Source: Megalonaias nervosa (taxonomy: Eukaryota; Mollusca; Bivalvia; Unionida; Unionidae). Taken from it: DNA of 64,000 nt. Under the pieces are notes generated by a model that was not told the origin of the DNA, did not search any database, and was given only the letters and a program-made list of their open reading frames with translations. A program made the position numbers and the translations under genes. Shown here piece after piece: positions 60,501 to 62,899 of the stretch (position 1 is the stretch's first letter; every line of letters starts with the position of its first letter). Location: NCBI GenBank assembly GCA_016617855.1, contig JAECUM010011172.1, forward strand, positions 1 through 64,000. Direction: 5' to 3'.

Positions 60501-62148
60501 AGCTTAGCCAATCAGTTACAAGATCATATCATTAACAGTGTGCAGAACTTGCTTATAATTAAACTCATCCAACATCCTGACAATGAAAGACTATTTACCA
60601 AGTCTGATCAATTTCAATCAGCCAATCCAATGGAACATCACATCATTAATATGCATGAACATCACTCTCAATTATACTCAATCAAGATCTTGATGACATA
60701 CACCTATCTACCAAGTTTGATCAAAATACTACCAGAAATATGGTCTCATGAGTGGTAACAAACCAATATCACCTCATAAAAATGCACTAGTCTCACTCAT
60801 TTAAAAAAATCCGACATCTTGACAATATTAGCCTATTTACCAATGTGATTAATATCAGATCAGAAATAGTCTCTCAAGCTGTAAGAAGCTCAGCCAATCA
60901 TATGCAGGATTAACTCATTCATCCTTAAAGTGCTGCATAATTTTGTAGTACCAGATCCCTCACTGCCAAATCATTTGAGACAAAAAAAAAAAAAGAAATT
61001 AAAAAATAAGAAAACTGGATCTACTTTTAAACTGCTGTATTTTAATTGCTGTACAAAACAGATGAACCCACCCTGTATGAAAATGATAATCATTTGAAGT
61101 CTGAACTTGATAAGCATCAAGACACACATACAACTTTATCATATTTTGCATTTACAAGTACAAATACAGTAAAACTACAAATCACCACTGGGGCCTCTGA
61201 GTGGCCAAGTAGTCTGAAGTGCTCACCATTACAGATCACTGCCATCTCACCTCTGTCTGCATGGGTATGAGTCTTGGGCTTGTCCAATGTGGGTATGTGA
61301 GAAAGCTTGCCAGTAGCTTCTCGTGGGTTGGTGGTTCTTTCCAGGGTTTTCCTGGGTTCTTCCTCCACCATTTATATCTTGTGCTGAAAAATGGCATTAA
61401 ACCCTACAACAACAAATCACCATTGTATTTCATGTTTTGTTTCTACTGAATAAAGAAGTCCAAATATGTAAAAAAACTACGAACTTAAAAAGAAATCCAC
61501 CTATCAAGCTCATTACCTGTTCAGGTATTAATTGCTTAGAATATTAACAAATATACATCATATATTCAGCTGCCAGTAAGAATCAAAATCATATGTATGC
61601 ACCAAACCTGAGGCCATAAACAGTGCAAACAGATAAAATTCATCTGGCTTCTATTTTCTCATTTGGCTGTTGTCAATCAAGTCTGACCATTTAATATCTG
61701 TTCTTCATAAGGATTCACTCAATCTATGATCAAATGCAAGTAATGATAATCAATATGGTCTATAGTGAATACTGTTACCTGCTACAGCCATCTGCTTTTT
61801 GAAAAACTGAAAAACTAGATTCCTTTCTGTAGCAGAAAGGTATCTAGTTTTTCTTAGCTTTCAATATGGTCTATAGGCTTAGTATTCTTCCTTTCTAAAT
61901 TTAATTTCAAAATACCAATGAGATGATTGACTGCCTTGCTGTCTGTTTTATGTCCAGCCTGTATGTACATCCAACTTGCTTTCAACATCATTTTCAGGAC
62001 CAAAATTACTCACTGGTATTTGGAGTGTAACTTTCCCAGCTCCAATAATTTCACCTAGTTCAAAAGTTTCAAAATCATTTTCATCATCTCTACCACCATC
62101 ATCATTTTCCAAGAAATCATCATCTGAAGAAGCAGGATCAGCTTCACA
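15285..62148 (-). CDS. TLDc-domain protein, MEAK7/Rtc5-like, 13 joined exons (5' end incomplete)
   Basis: Join, in transcript order: 62148-62014, 57752-57687, 56567-56369, 54919-54886, 53610-53568, 44156-44025, 42175-41981, 39552-39482, 36893-36795, 34474-34401, 31363-31209, 21397-21305, 15386-15285. Every junction is AG/GT and every phase matches. The sum is 1,398 nt, 465 aa plus TGA, without an internal stop. Residues 1-45 are acidic. Residues ~46-145 are an EF-hand-like helical region. About 160-290 is a linker ending in 'LLTSYHLLMKL'. The TLDc core runs from 'SWTLLYDSCEHGLSLNRFT' to 'LEVWGCGG'. The last ~60 residues are a Lys/Glu-rich helix and tail. TLDc proteins of the MEAK7/EAK-7/Rtc5 group act at lysosome/vacuole membranes; MEAK7 is linked to mTOR signalling and V-ATPase binding. 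Length fits (human MEAK7 is about 456 aa). A divergent lineage-specific TLDc protein is the alternative. No glycine-2 myristoylation start was found. Confidence 0.85.
15540..15672 (-). repeat. tRNA-derived SINE fragment, family T
   Basis: On the minus strand it begins GGGGCCAGGATAGTTCAGTG (A box TAGTTCAGTG), with the B box GGTTTGATTCC about 40 nt later. These are the internal Pol III promoter boxes of a tRNA-like head. No second copy was found in this window. Confidence 0.68.
15779..16036 (-). mobile_element. tRNA-derived SINE, family A, full copy
   Basis: The minus strand starts GGGCCCTGAGTGGCCGAGTG (A box TGGCCGAGTGG, Leu/Ser tRNA type), then B box GGGATCGAGCC. A body with GGTTCTTCCTCCACCATTTA follows, then the 3' end GGCGTTAAACCCTACAACAA in a CAA-repeat tail. 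Related copies lie at 49.7, 58.1 and 61.2 kb. Confidence 0.92.
16480..17760 (-). pseudogene. DIRS-like tyrosine-recombinase retroelement relic
   Basis: The minus strand has, in order but with many stops and frameshifts: a core-binding segment (KRKWQVFRHRSEV, ~17,370); LSYKTCFLIALTLAC, a stop, then VSELRALTVD at ~17,130-17,101 (catalytic Arg box of the type 'RVSELRAL'); DPVHAFKHFLK at ~16,930; and AHQIRAMSTS at ~16,770-16,740 (the H-x-x-R box). This set and spacing is typical of DIRS/PAT recombinases. No reverse transcriptase or terminal repeats were recognised. It sits in the first intron upstream of the terminal coding exon. It is clearly dead. Confidence 0.75.
17889..18077. mobile_element. 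TIR MITE, family P, full copy
   Basis: The arms are inverted: GAGGGCTGTTCCATTTAAAC with ACCCAGGGAAGGCA on the left, and the complement of CAGGGCTGTTCCAGTAAAAC with ACCCAGGGAAGGTA on the right. The interior is AT-rich and non-coding, 189 bp in all. Half copies lie at 23.1 and 30.6 kb. Confidence 0.88.
18346..18640 (-). mobile_element. tRNA-derived SINE, family B, copy 1
   Basis: It matches the best copy at 33.8-34.2 kb along the body (TAGCTTTAACAATTTTTCAG, TCTAGCACTGGGGCATCATG, CATTATCCCGACACCAGGCC). The tRNA-like head is partly kept (GGGGATCGAACCCACAATCT). A short TG run at 18,354 marks its 3' tail on the minus strand. Confidence 0.88.
18885..20110. repeat. Degenerate ~160-bp tandem array (family D), second locus
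   Basis: About eight diverged units carrying 'CACCATTTTCATTTAGGACC', 'CATCATAAGAAGTCTTTTAG', 'ATGACCATC.ATTCAGGA', and 'ATTTTCAAGATGGCCAC'. It includes a local 26-bp duplication at ~19,065-19,120 (GAAGCATTCTCTTTTG). Three more units lie at 20,690-20,890. Confidence 0.88.
20690..20890. repeat. Family D tandem units, short block
   Basis: Contains ACAAGATTTTCAAGATGGTC and ATCACAAGAAGTCTTTTGGT in the family D order. Confidence 0.75.
20950..21100. repeat. Partial family C MITE
   Basis: Contains AGACCTCAATCTGCCATTTG, AGACCCTGATCTGATGG and TTTTGCAGTTTGTACCTG, the internal motifs and right arm of the family C element. The left arm is lost. Confidence 0.55.
21305..21397 (-). CDS. TLDc gene exon, end of TLDc domain and charged helix (31 codons)
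   Basis: Acceptor GACCCTCAG, donor AAG/GTGAGA, phase 0 at both ends. It opens with VWGCGGTEAKKAQLKQKQWE and continues RKDVEKHRGRK. Joined to the previous exon it gives the diagnostic TLDc terminus LEVWGCGG, followed by a strongly amphipathic Lys/Gln/Glu helix. In MEAK7 a C-terminal helix after TLDc contacts the V-ATPase; a similar role here is inference. Confidence 0.95.
22020..22475. repeat. ~57-bp tandem repeat (family I)
   Basis: About seven units of 'CAGGCAACATATATCACATC' plus 'TAATCAACAGAGGGATCAAG'. The last three (22,275-22,445) are nearly identical with GTGATCAACCGGCAGCGTAT, showing recent local amplification. Confidence 0.93.
23115..23240. mobile_element. TIR MITE, family P, left half
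   Basis: CAGGGCTGTTCCATTAAAAC, then ACATGGGATCTGGGAATGGC, matching the left arm of 17,889-18,077; the right arm is missing. Confidence 0.75.
23270..23716 (+). promoter_or_regulatory. CpG-retaining stretch and possible 5' exon of the nested plus-strand gene
   Basis: CpG dinucleotides are frequent from ~23.27 to 24.12 kb (TTCGCG, ACCGGGG, GGTCGG), while the neighbouring 6-23 kb is almost devoid of them. An unmethylated promoter would leave this mark. A consensus donor ACAG/GTAAGT ends a possible noncoding exon at 23,716. I see no convincing TATA box. Confidence 0.35.
24312..26908 (+). CDS. Candidate small nested gene, 58 aa, exons 24312-24348 and 26769-26908
   Basis: I do not recognise this protein. 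An exon-like segment 24,266-24,348 (acceptor TTATTTCAG, donor ATAG/GTAATT) holds an ATG opening MVADDVIQELSI in phase 1. Segment 26,769-26,908 continues in that phase as ETKAELKVTEEETAINDASA and ends ...VANRYKVKQ then TAG. The second part reads like a soluble helical protein (Glu/Lys/Ala-rich). An untranslated first exon could end at 23,716 (ACAG/GTAAGT), just after a CpG-retaining stretch. Alternative 3' ends exist: a GTACAA donor at 26,890 could join 27,317 (strong acceptor, then RYLPL and stop), and a strong acceptor at 26,663 opens a different, less protein-like frame. It lies antisense inside a TLDc-gene intron. The acceptor at 26,768 is weak. Confidence 0.33.
25701..25810 (+). other. Possible alternative terminal exon with poly(A) signal
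   Basis: A strong acceptor (TTTTCTGGTTTTCAG) precedes ~100 nt ending in AATAAA near 25,789. In the phase coming from 24,348 it gives a stop after about 15 codons. It would suit a short or noncoding isoform of the nested transcript. No other coding signal is visible. Confidence 0.2.
26338..26390. repeat. (CA)n microsatellite
   Basis: About 25 CA units with one AAACA interruption. Confidence 0.97.
27317..28870. other. Intronic sequence, one exon-like acceptor
   Basis: A strong acceptor (TTTTCTTATTTTACAG) ends at 27,316, with an AT-rich stretch open from 27,347 to 27,568. No donor or family resemblance fixes it as an exon. The rest shows nothing recognised. Confidence 0.35.
28880..28934. repeat. 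(TA)n microsatellite
   Basis: Pure TA run of about 54 nt. Confidence 0.97.
29128..29924. mobile_element. Non-autonomous TIR DNA element, family Q, copy 1 (youngest)
   Basis: 797 bp, bounded by perfect 13-bp inverted termini CAGACCTGCCAAC ... GTTGGCAGGTCTG and flanked on both sides by AATCTTG, a 7-bp direct repeat that fits a target-site duplication. It keeps many CpGs (GTTCGACGCAGCGACGATAA). No transposase ORF is present, so mobilisation would need a helper. The superfamily is not assigned: a CA-starting TIR would suit hAT, but hAT duplications are normally 8 bp. Confidence 0.9.
30483..30550. repeat. (TG)n(TA)n compound microsatellite
   Basis: A short TG run followed by about 46 nt of TA. 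Confidence 0.97.
30611..30702. mobile_element. TIR MITE, family P, right half
   Basis: AAAACTGCCTTCCCCTGGTC, then CATGTATGTTTTAATGGAAC and AGCCCT, the right arm of the family P element. Confidence 0.75.
31209..31363 (-). CDS. TLDc gene exon, TLDc core (155 nt)
   Basis: Acceptor ATTTTCAG, donor GAG/GTAGTA, phase 1 in and phase 0 out. It runs from AGGPMVLWNEYERSLPQGIK to HYGVNCGLTRLE. 'LP.GI.IG' and the closing 'LTRLE' before VWGCG follow the TLDc order 'IPNGLGMGG ... EVW'. The glycine-rich loop is shorter than in human proteins. Confidence 0.95.
31442..31624. mobile_element. TIR MITE, family C, copy 3
   Basis: Left TACTCACCTATAAGTCAAGT, then CAAACTGCAAAC; right GCAGATGGACTGGTCTTATT. It lies 78 bp from the acceptor of the exon at 31,209-31,363, on its upstream side. 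Confidence 0.88.
32577..32790. repeat. ~105-bp tandem duplication
   Basis: Two adjacent copies of 'AAGTTAAAGCTATGATTCAA' through 'CACAATGACAACTGACTCCA', identical apart from a 9-bp deletion (AGGCCCCAT region) and one substitution. Recent event. Confidence 0.95.
33818..34178 (-). mobile_element. tRNA-derived SINE, family B, copy 2 (best preserved)
   Basis: The minus strand starts GGTGGCCTTGTGGTTAGAGC (A box TGGTTAGAGC) and has a consensus B box GGTTCGAACCC. A ~250-bp body and a CA-repeat tail (TG run at 33,821-33,870 on plus) follow. Such heads derive from tRNA genes and carry a Pol III promoter. It is 223 bp from a TLDc-gene exon. Confidence 0.93.
34401..34474 (-). CDS. TLDc gene exon, TLDc core (74 nt)
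   Basis: Acceptor CATTTCAG, donor CAAG/GTAAGA, phase 2 in and phase 1 out. It encodes EGPIRFGGDDTMLIQLTPAY then RVVQ. 'FGGD...L.QL.P' is the TLDc motif seen as 'F.GD..CFLF.L.P' in relatives. Confidence 0.94.
34965..35525. repeat. Inverted repeat with ~455-bp spacer
   Basis: 34,965-35,018 and 35,474-35,524 are complementary: AAACTATCTAAAATGGGRHR-type core, GAAGGGTCAGAG and AACTTGGA..AGG on opposite strands. Arms are about 50 bp with several mismatches. Possibly the ends of a decayed DNA element; no ORF is supported. Confidence 0.75.
35840..36270. repeat. Diverged repeat, partner of 3.35-3.56 kb
   Basis: GGCAGGGATATGGGACTACA and AGTTAACTTTCAAGACTTAA, plus an upstream part with 'ACAGCGCCAGAGG.AGAGTC', align to the reverse complement or matching portions of 3,350-3,565. 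Confidence 0.6.
36300..36500. repeat. ~50-bp tandem repeat (family N)
   Basis: Three to four units of 'ATCTCCATTTTGACAGTAAC' plus 'AAAGACAGTGGAACAGTAAT'. A related stretch lies at 34,612-34,715. Confidence 0.88.
36795..36893 (-). CDS. TLDc gene exon, TLDc core (99 nt)
   Basis: Acceptor CTTTGTAG, donor GGAG/GTATGC, phase 2 in and phase 2 out. It encodes FTHHISSYNGPTITLISFEG then RNMYCVAEDKGW. 'F..HI..Y.GPT..LI' followed by a short beta turn corresponds to the second and third TLDc strands (MEAK7: FSQLCGHITHRGPCVAVLED). Confidence 0.95.
37840..38400. repeat. ~125-bp tandem array (family O)
   Basis: Four units with 'TGACCTTGACCTTTGTCCTT', 'ACCCCAAAATCAATAGGATT', 'CTTCTTTACACCAACTGCAA' and 'AGCCATCT'. 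ORFs here only follow the repeat. Confidence 0.88.
39482..39552 (-). CDS. TLDc gene exon, first strand of TLDc domain (71 nt)
   Basis: Acceptor GAAATGTAG, donor AATAG/GTCAGT, phase 0 in and phase 2 out. It encodes ARLSGCQSWTLLYDSCEHGL then SLN. 'W.LLY.S..HG.S..' is the conserved opening of TLDc domains. A MITE ends or begins only about 70 bp upstream of the acceptor. Confidence 0.92.
39624..39837. mobile_element. TIR MITE, family C, copy 4
   Basis: Left arm ACTTATAAGTTGCTTCCAAC, then TGCAAACTGCA; right arm TTTGCAGTTTGACCTGACTT, then ATAAGCAAGTATATGCAG. It lies 71 bp from the acceptor of the 39,482-39,552 exon, again on the upstream side. Confidence 0.9.
40127..41829. mobile_element. Non-autonomous TIR element, family Q, copy 3 (old, interrupted)
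   Basis: Left end CAGACACGCCAACCCT, right end TTTGGCAGGTCTG. Blocks AAGGCAGTCAAT, GACATGATGTTCAACA and TGTAAAGTCAGTCTGGTTCC keep the order of copy 1. At 1.7 kb it is twice the length of copy 1. The extra ~1 kb (about 40.53-41.58 kb) begins ACAGTGGTCCCTCTCTTG, also seen at 44.32 kb, and is probably a nested insertion. Confidence 0.8.
41981..42175 (-). CDS. TLDc gene exon, linker before TLDc core (65 codons)
   Basis: Acceptor TTATTTCAG, donor CTT/GTAAGTTT, phase 0 at both ends. It runs from ETAPFPLLERFVEGKYCMSM to NPLLTSYHLLMKL. The 'LLT..Y..L' ending is the usual lead-in to a TLDc domain. It contains a probably disordered Ser/Gln/Asp-rich stretch (HSAKEDSAQQDTSPG). The next 150 nt downstream are the end of an old TIR element (40,127-41,829). 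Confidence 0.93.
43020..43740. repeat. Degenerate ~145-bp tandem array (family E)
   Basis: About five units sharing 'CAAGATCTTGATAAT', 'CATATTCCAAGTCTGATCAA', 'ATTGGATCAGAAATATAG', 'CCAATC.GATGCAAGATCA' and 'TCATTAATATG.ATGGATCT'. The family recurs at 60.3-60.9 kb. Confidence 0.87.
44025..44156 (-). CDS. TLDc gene exon (44 codons)
   Basis: Acceptor GTTTCAG, donor TTG/GTAAGCT, phase 0 at both ends. It encodes FGIKDTLNFDNFSKWLAQHC and onward to the tryptophan-containing HNWVHQILTG. The arrangement matches the pre-TLDc segment of MEAK7, which has a similar tryptophan/proline motif (EDWVFRVPH). It follows a 9.4 kb intron. Confidence 0.9.
45003..45206 (-). mobile_element. tRNA-derived SINE, family B, copy 3 (head lost)
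   Basis: TAGCTTTAACAATTTTTCAG, TCTAGCACTGGGACATCATG and CATTATCCTGACACCAGGCC match the other copies. The tRNA-like head is missing, as if 5'-truncated. A TG run at 45,005 is the tail. Confidence 0.88.
45206..46990. other. Intronic, nothing firmly recognised
   Basis: No splice-bounded exon. The minus strand at ~46,085-46,050 and the plus strand at ~51,790 share a short ATGAC(C/G)TC(C/A)AC(T/G)AC(A/T)GA block that may mark an unidentified repeat. Confidence 0.4.
47000..47720. repeat. Degenerate ~145-bp tandem array (family F)
   Basis: About five units with 'GGAGATAACTCTTAA', 'CTAATCTGAC', 'GGGACACAAC', 'TACCAAGTTTCATGAAGATA', 'CCTCAAA' and 'AGGAGATATTA'. It has the same unit size class as families D, E, R and S. 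Confidence 0.85.
48447..48620. repeat. ~88-bp tandem duplication
   Basis: Two units beginning GCTTATGCTT and containing CATCAAGTCTTT.TGACRTCA and TTATTGTAACTTAATGATAA. Confidence 0.88.
49662..49797 (+). mobile_element. tRNA-derived SINE, family A, 5'-truncated copy
   Basis: It contains GGGTCAGTGGTTCTTTCTAG, GGTTCTTCCTCCACCAGTTA and TGTGCTGAAAAATTGTGCTA, ending in AACCCCATAACAACCACC. The tRNA-like head is absent. Confidence 0.88.
50772..51272 (+). mobile_element. 501-bp TIR element carrying the start of a RecQ-like helicase
   Basis: The ends are inverted over ~50 bp with about 80% identity (CCAAGGTTCYGATATGTTAR, CCCTA, GATCAATC on opposite strands). Inside, the plus strand from ~50,925 reads ERKLCKFNIESMTTFLRDAI, then TGVFEGRDLFVQTWTGSGK and IYESIPVV. 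This is the first ~60 residues of a RecQ-type helicase through the Walker A box (TGSGK; the usual Ser/Thr after Lys is Leu). A possible start, ATGGCGGATC, lies in the left TIR. The frame then leaves the helicase. It looks like an internally deleted derivative of a helicase-encoding element. Confidence 0.72.
51280..53560. other. Intronic, nothing firmly recognised
   Basis: It has a CT/CA microsatellite at 52,125-52,150 and a poly-G at 52,684. The ORF at 51,790-52,017 (MTSTTDLPLPKTTTKKSTNS) has no acceptor/donor pair or known domain. Confidence 0.4.
53568..53610 (-). CDS. TLDc gene exon (43 nt)
   Basis: Acceptor TTCCTGCAG, donor ATG/GTAAGTT, phase 2 in and phase 0 out. It encodes PQDDRLFESMALSM. 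A strong consensus donor and exact phase with the exon at 44.1 kb support it despite the short length. Confidence 0.8.
53925..54370. repeat. ~55-bp tandem repeat (family G)
   Basis: Eight to nine units of 'ACAGAAACACCCAGCCTCTG' plus 'AGTATTTCTATAAGCTACTG' with 'TAGT'. Unit length varies because some lose the TACTGTAGT part. Confidence 0.95.
54886..54919 (-). CDS. TLDc gene, tentative 34-nt microexon
   Basis: A phase 1-to-2 exon is required between 56.4 kb and 53.6 kb. This is the only candidate I found: acceptor CTCATTTCAG, donor TTGT/GTATGTAA, 34 nt, open in the needed phase, adding VDESNTVINVIV before PQDDRLF. The splice sites are strong but the exon is too short to judge by composition. 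The related human region is some 20 residues longer, so a different or additional exon could be the real one. Confidence 0.42.
55345..55452. repeat. 27-bp tandem repeat (family L)
   Basis: Four near-identical units of 'GTCATTAATTACAGTGTACT' plus 'AAGAAT'. Confidence 0.95.
56369..56567 (-). CDS. TLDc gene exon, helical EF-hand-like region (66 codons)
   Basis: Acceptor CCCAATAG, donor GAAG/GTATAG, phase 0 in and phase 1 out. It encodes KAFHGPLHVFGKLLYNQMC through to FANGKDNLDKE. The pattern 'LYNQM...RITREQF...' parallels the pre-TLDc region of MEAK7, where a 'LYDGM...VSQEQF' pattern is found. No complete calcium-binding EF loop is visible. Confidence 0.9.
56808..57042. repeat. ~24-bp tandem repeat (family H)
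   Basis: About nine units of 'ACTACTCATGAAAATGTGGA' plus 'TTTTG'. It lies ~240 bp from the acceptor of the 56.4-kb exon, inside the preceding intron. Confidence 0.95.
57687..57752 (-). CDS. TLDc gene exon, start of EF-hand-like region (22 codons)
   Basis: Acceptor TTCTTATAG, donor GAG/GTATGC, phase 0 at both ends. It encodes KLELTADNNNEHPGEITRAT plus Phe-Glu. The acceptor lies directly beside an AAT/TAA microsatellite. It joins in frame to the exon at 56.5 kb. Confidence 0.8.
57762..57812. repeat. (AAT)n microsatellite
   Basis: AAT triplets then TTATAATTA variants, directly upstream of a TLDc-gene acceptor on the minus strand. Confidence 0.95.
58083..58334 (-). mobile_element. tRNA-derived SINE, family A, second full copy
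   Basis: Same order as 15,779-16,036: the minus strand begins TGGAGCCCTGAGTGACCGAA. The body has GGTTCTTCCTCCACCATTGA. The end is TAAATTTTACAACAACAATA in a CAA-type tail. The B-box region is partly deleted. Confidence 0.9.
59222..59440. repeat. ~57-bp tandem repeat (family K)
   Basis: Four units of 'CATACCCAGCCACTGGCTGC' plus 'AAAGATAATTCATGCTGGAA' and 'TACACAAAATTGAC'. Confidence 0.95.
60290..60920. repeat. Degenerate ~145-bp tandem array (family E), second locus
   Basis: Four to five units with 'AATCTTGATGATATAAACCC', 'ATTTACCAAGTCTAAT', 'GAGAGGTAACAAGCT' and 'AGCCAATCAGTTACAAGATC', the same family as 43.0-43.7 kb. Confidence 0.85.
61190..61411 (+). mobile_element. tRNA-derived SINE, family A, third copy with head (opposite orientation)
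   Basis: The plus strand reads GGGGCCTCTGAGTGGCCAAG (A box), then CATGGGTATGAGTCTTGGGC at the B-box position, GGGTTCTTCCTCCACCATTT and GGCATTAAACCCTACAACAA. B-box CpGs have decayed. Confidence 0.92.
61809..61853. repeat. Near-perfect 20-bp inverted repeat (hairpin, 5-nt loop)
   Basis: Left arm GAAAAACTAGATTCCTTTCT (61,809-61,828) and right arm 61,834-61,853 are complementary at 19 of 20 positions around the loop GTAGC. It lies in the intron 161 bp past the donor of the 62.0-kb exon. A foldback repeat, structured intronic RNA or a tiny MITE are all possible. Confidence 0.93.
62014..62148 (-). CDS. TLDc gene, acidic N-terminal exon (45 codons)
   Basis: Acceptor TTATGTAG, donor CCA/GTGAGT, phase 0 at both ends. 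It encodes an Asp/Glu-rich stretch (runs such as SSDDDFLENDDGG) ending in GAGKVTLQIP. An in-frame TAG sits inside the acceptor, so it can only be an internal exon. Low-complexity acidity and the weak polypyrimidine tract leave some doubt, but the phase joins directly to the next exon and 135 nt is an exact codon multiple. Confidence 0.6.
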
Positions 62149-62899
62149 CTACATAAAGTTCTACCAGAAATGTTCAGATATTTAAACAAGTTTATAGACT
62201 GCATATAACATCATGCTGATTAATACTGGCAAGGAAAGGAATAAAATTAGGTCATACAATCATGGTTCACTTAAAAAAATGAATAGGGCAACAAAAAAAT
62301 GTACTAAAAAATCTAAGTCGGACCAACCCAGTTTTTTCTAGATAAAACCATAAGCACTCATAATTTTTTAGACCTAAGCATCATAGTTGTGAACCCAACA
62401 TGTCTGACAGCAATAAGCAGGGTTCTCCCCAGGGCTTTTACCATAGTAGTCCCAATATGCTATCAATTCAGCCCACTATGGCTTGGAACCTGCTGATATG
62501 ATATGCACTTGAGCCACTATGCTTTTGTTTCCAGCTATTAGTATAAAATAAAATTACCCAGTGCACAGATTGGTGTTACCAGTGGTGATTCTGATTCAAA
62601 CAGTGCTATTTCCCAAAGAAAGAATATAAGAAACGAAGGACAGGGTTCAACAATGAATGAAAGAGAACATATCCAAGGGTTAAAATTGCTGGATCAAATG
62701 TTACGTTTTCCATACTGCTAAAATTTGATTTCATATCTATTTAGTTACCAACTGGTAAGATGGAGGGTGGGAGTGCAATTCTCCAGGCATTATTAAAATA
62801 TAATAGTTTTTTGTTTATAGTAGCAACAGTAGTTGTAGGTATGATTGTTGTCGTTTGTAATTTCTGTAAAATGTGACAAGGAATGAAAGTTTCACTTTA

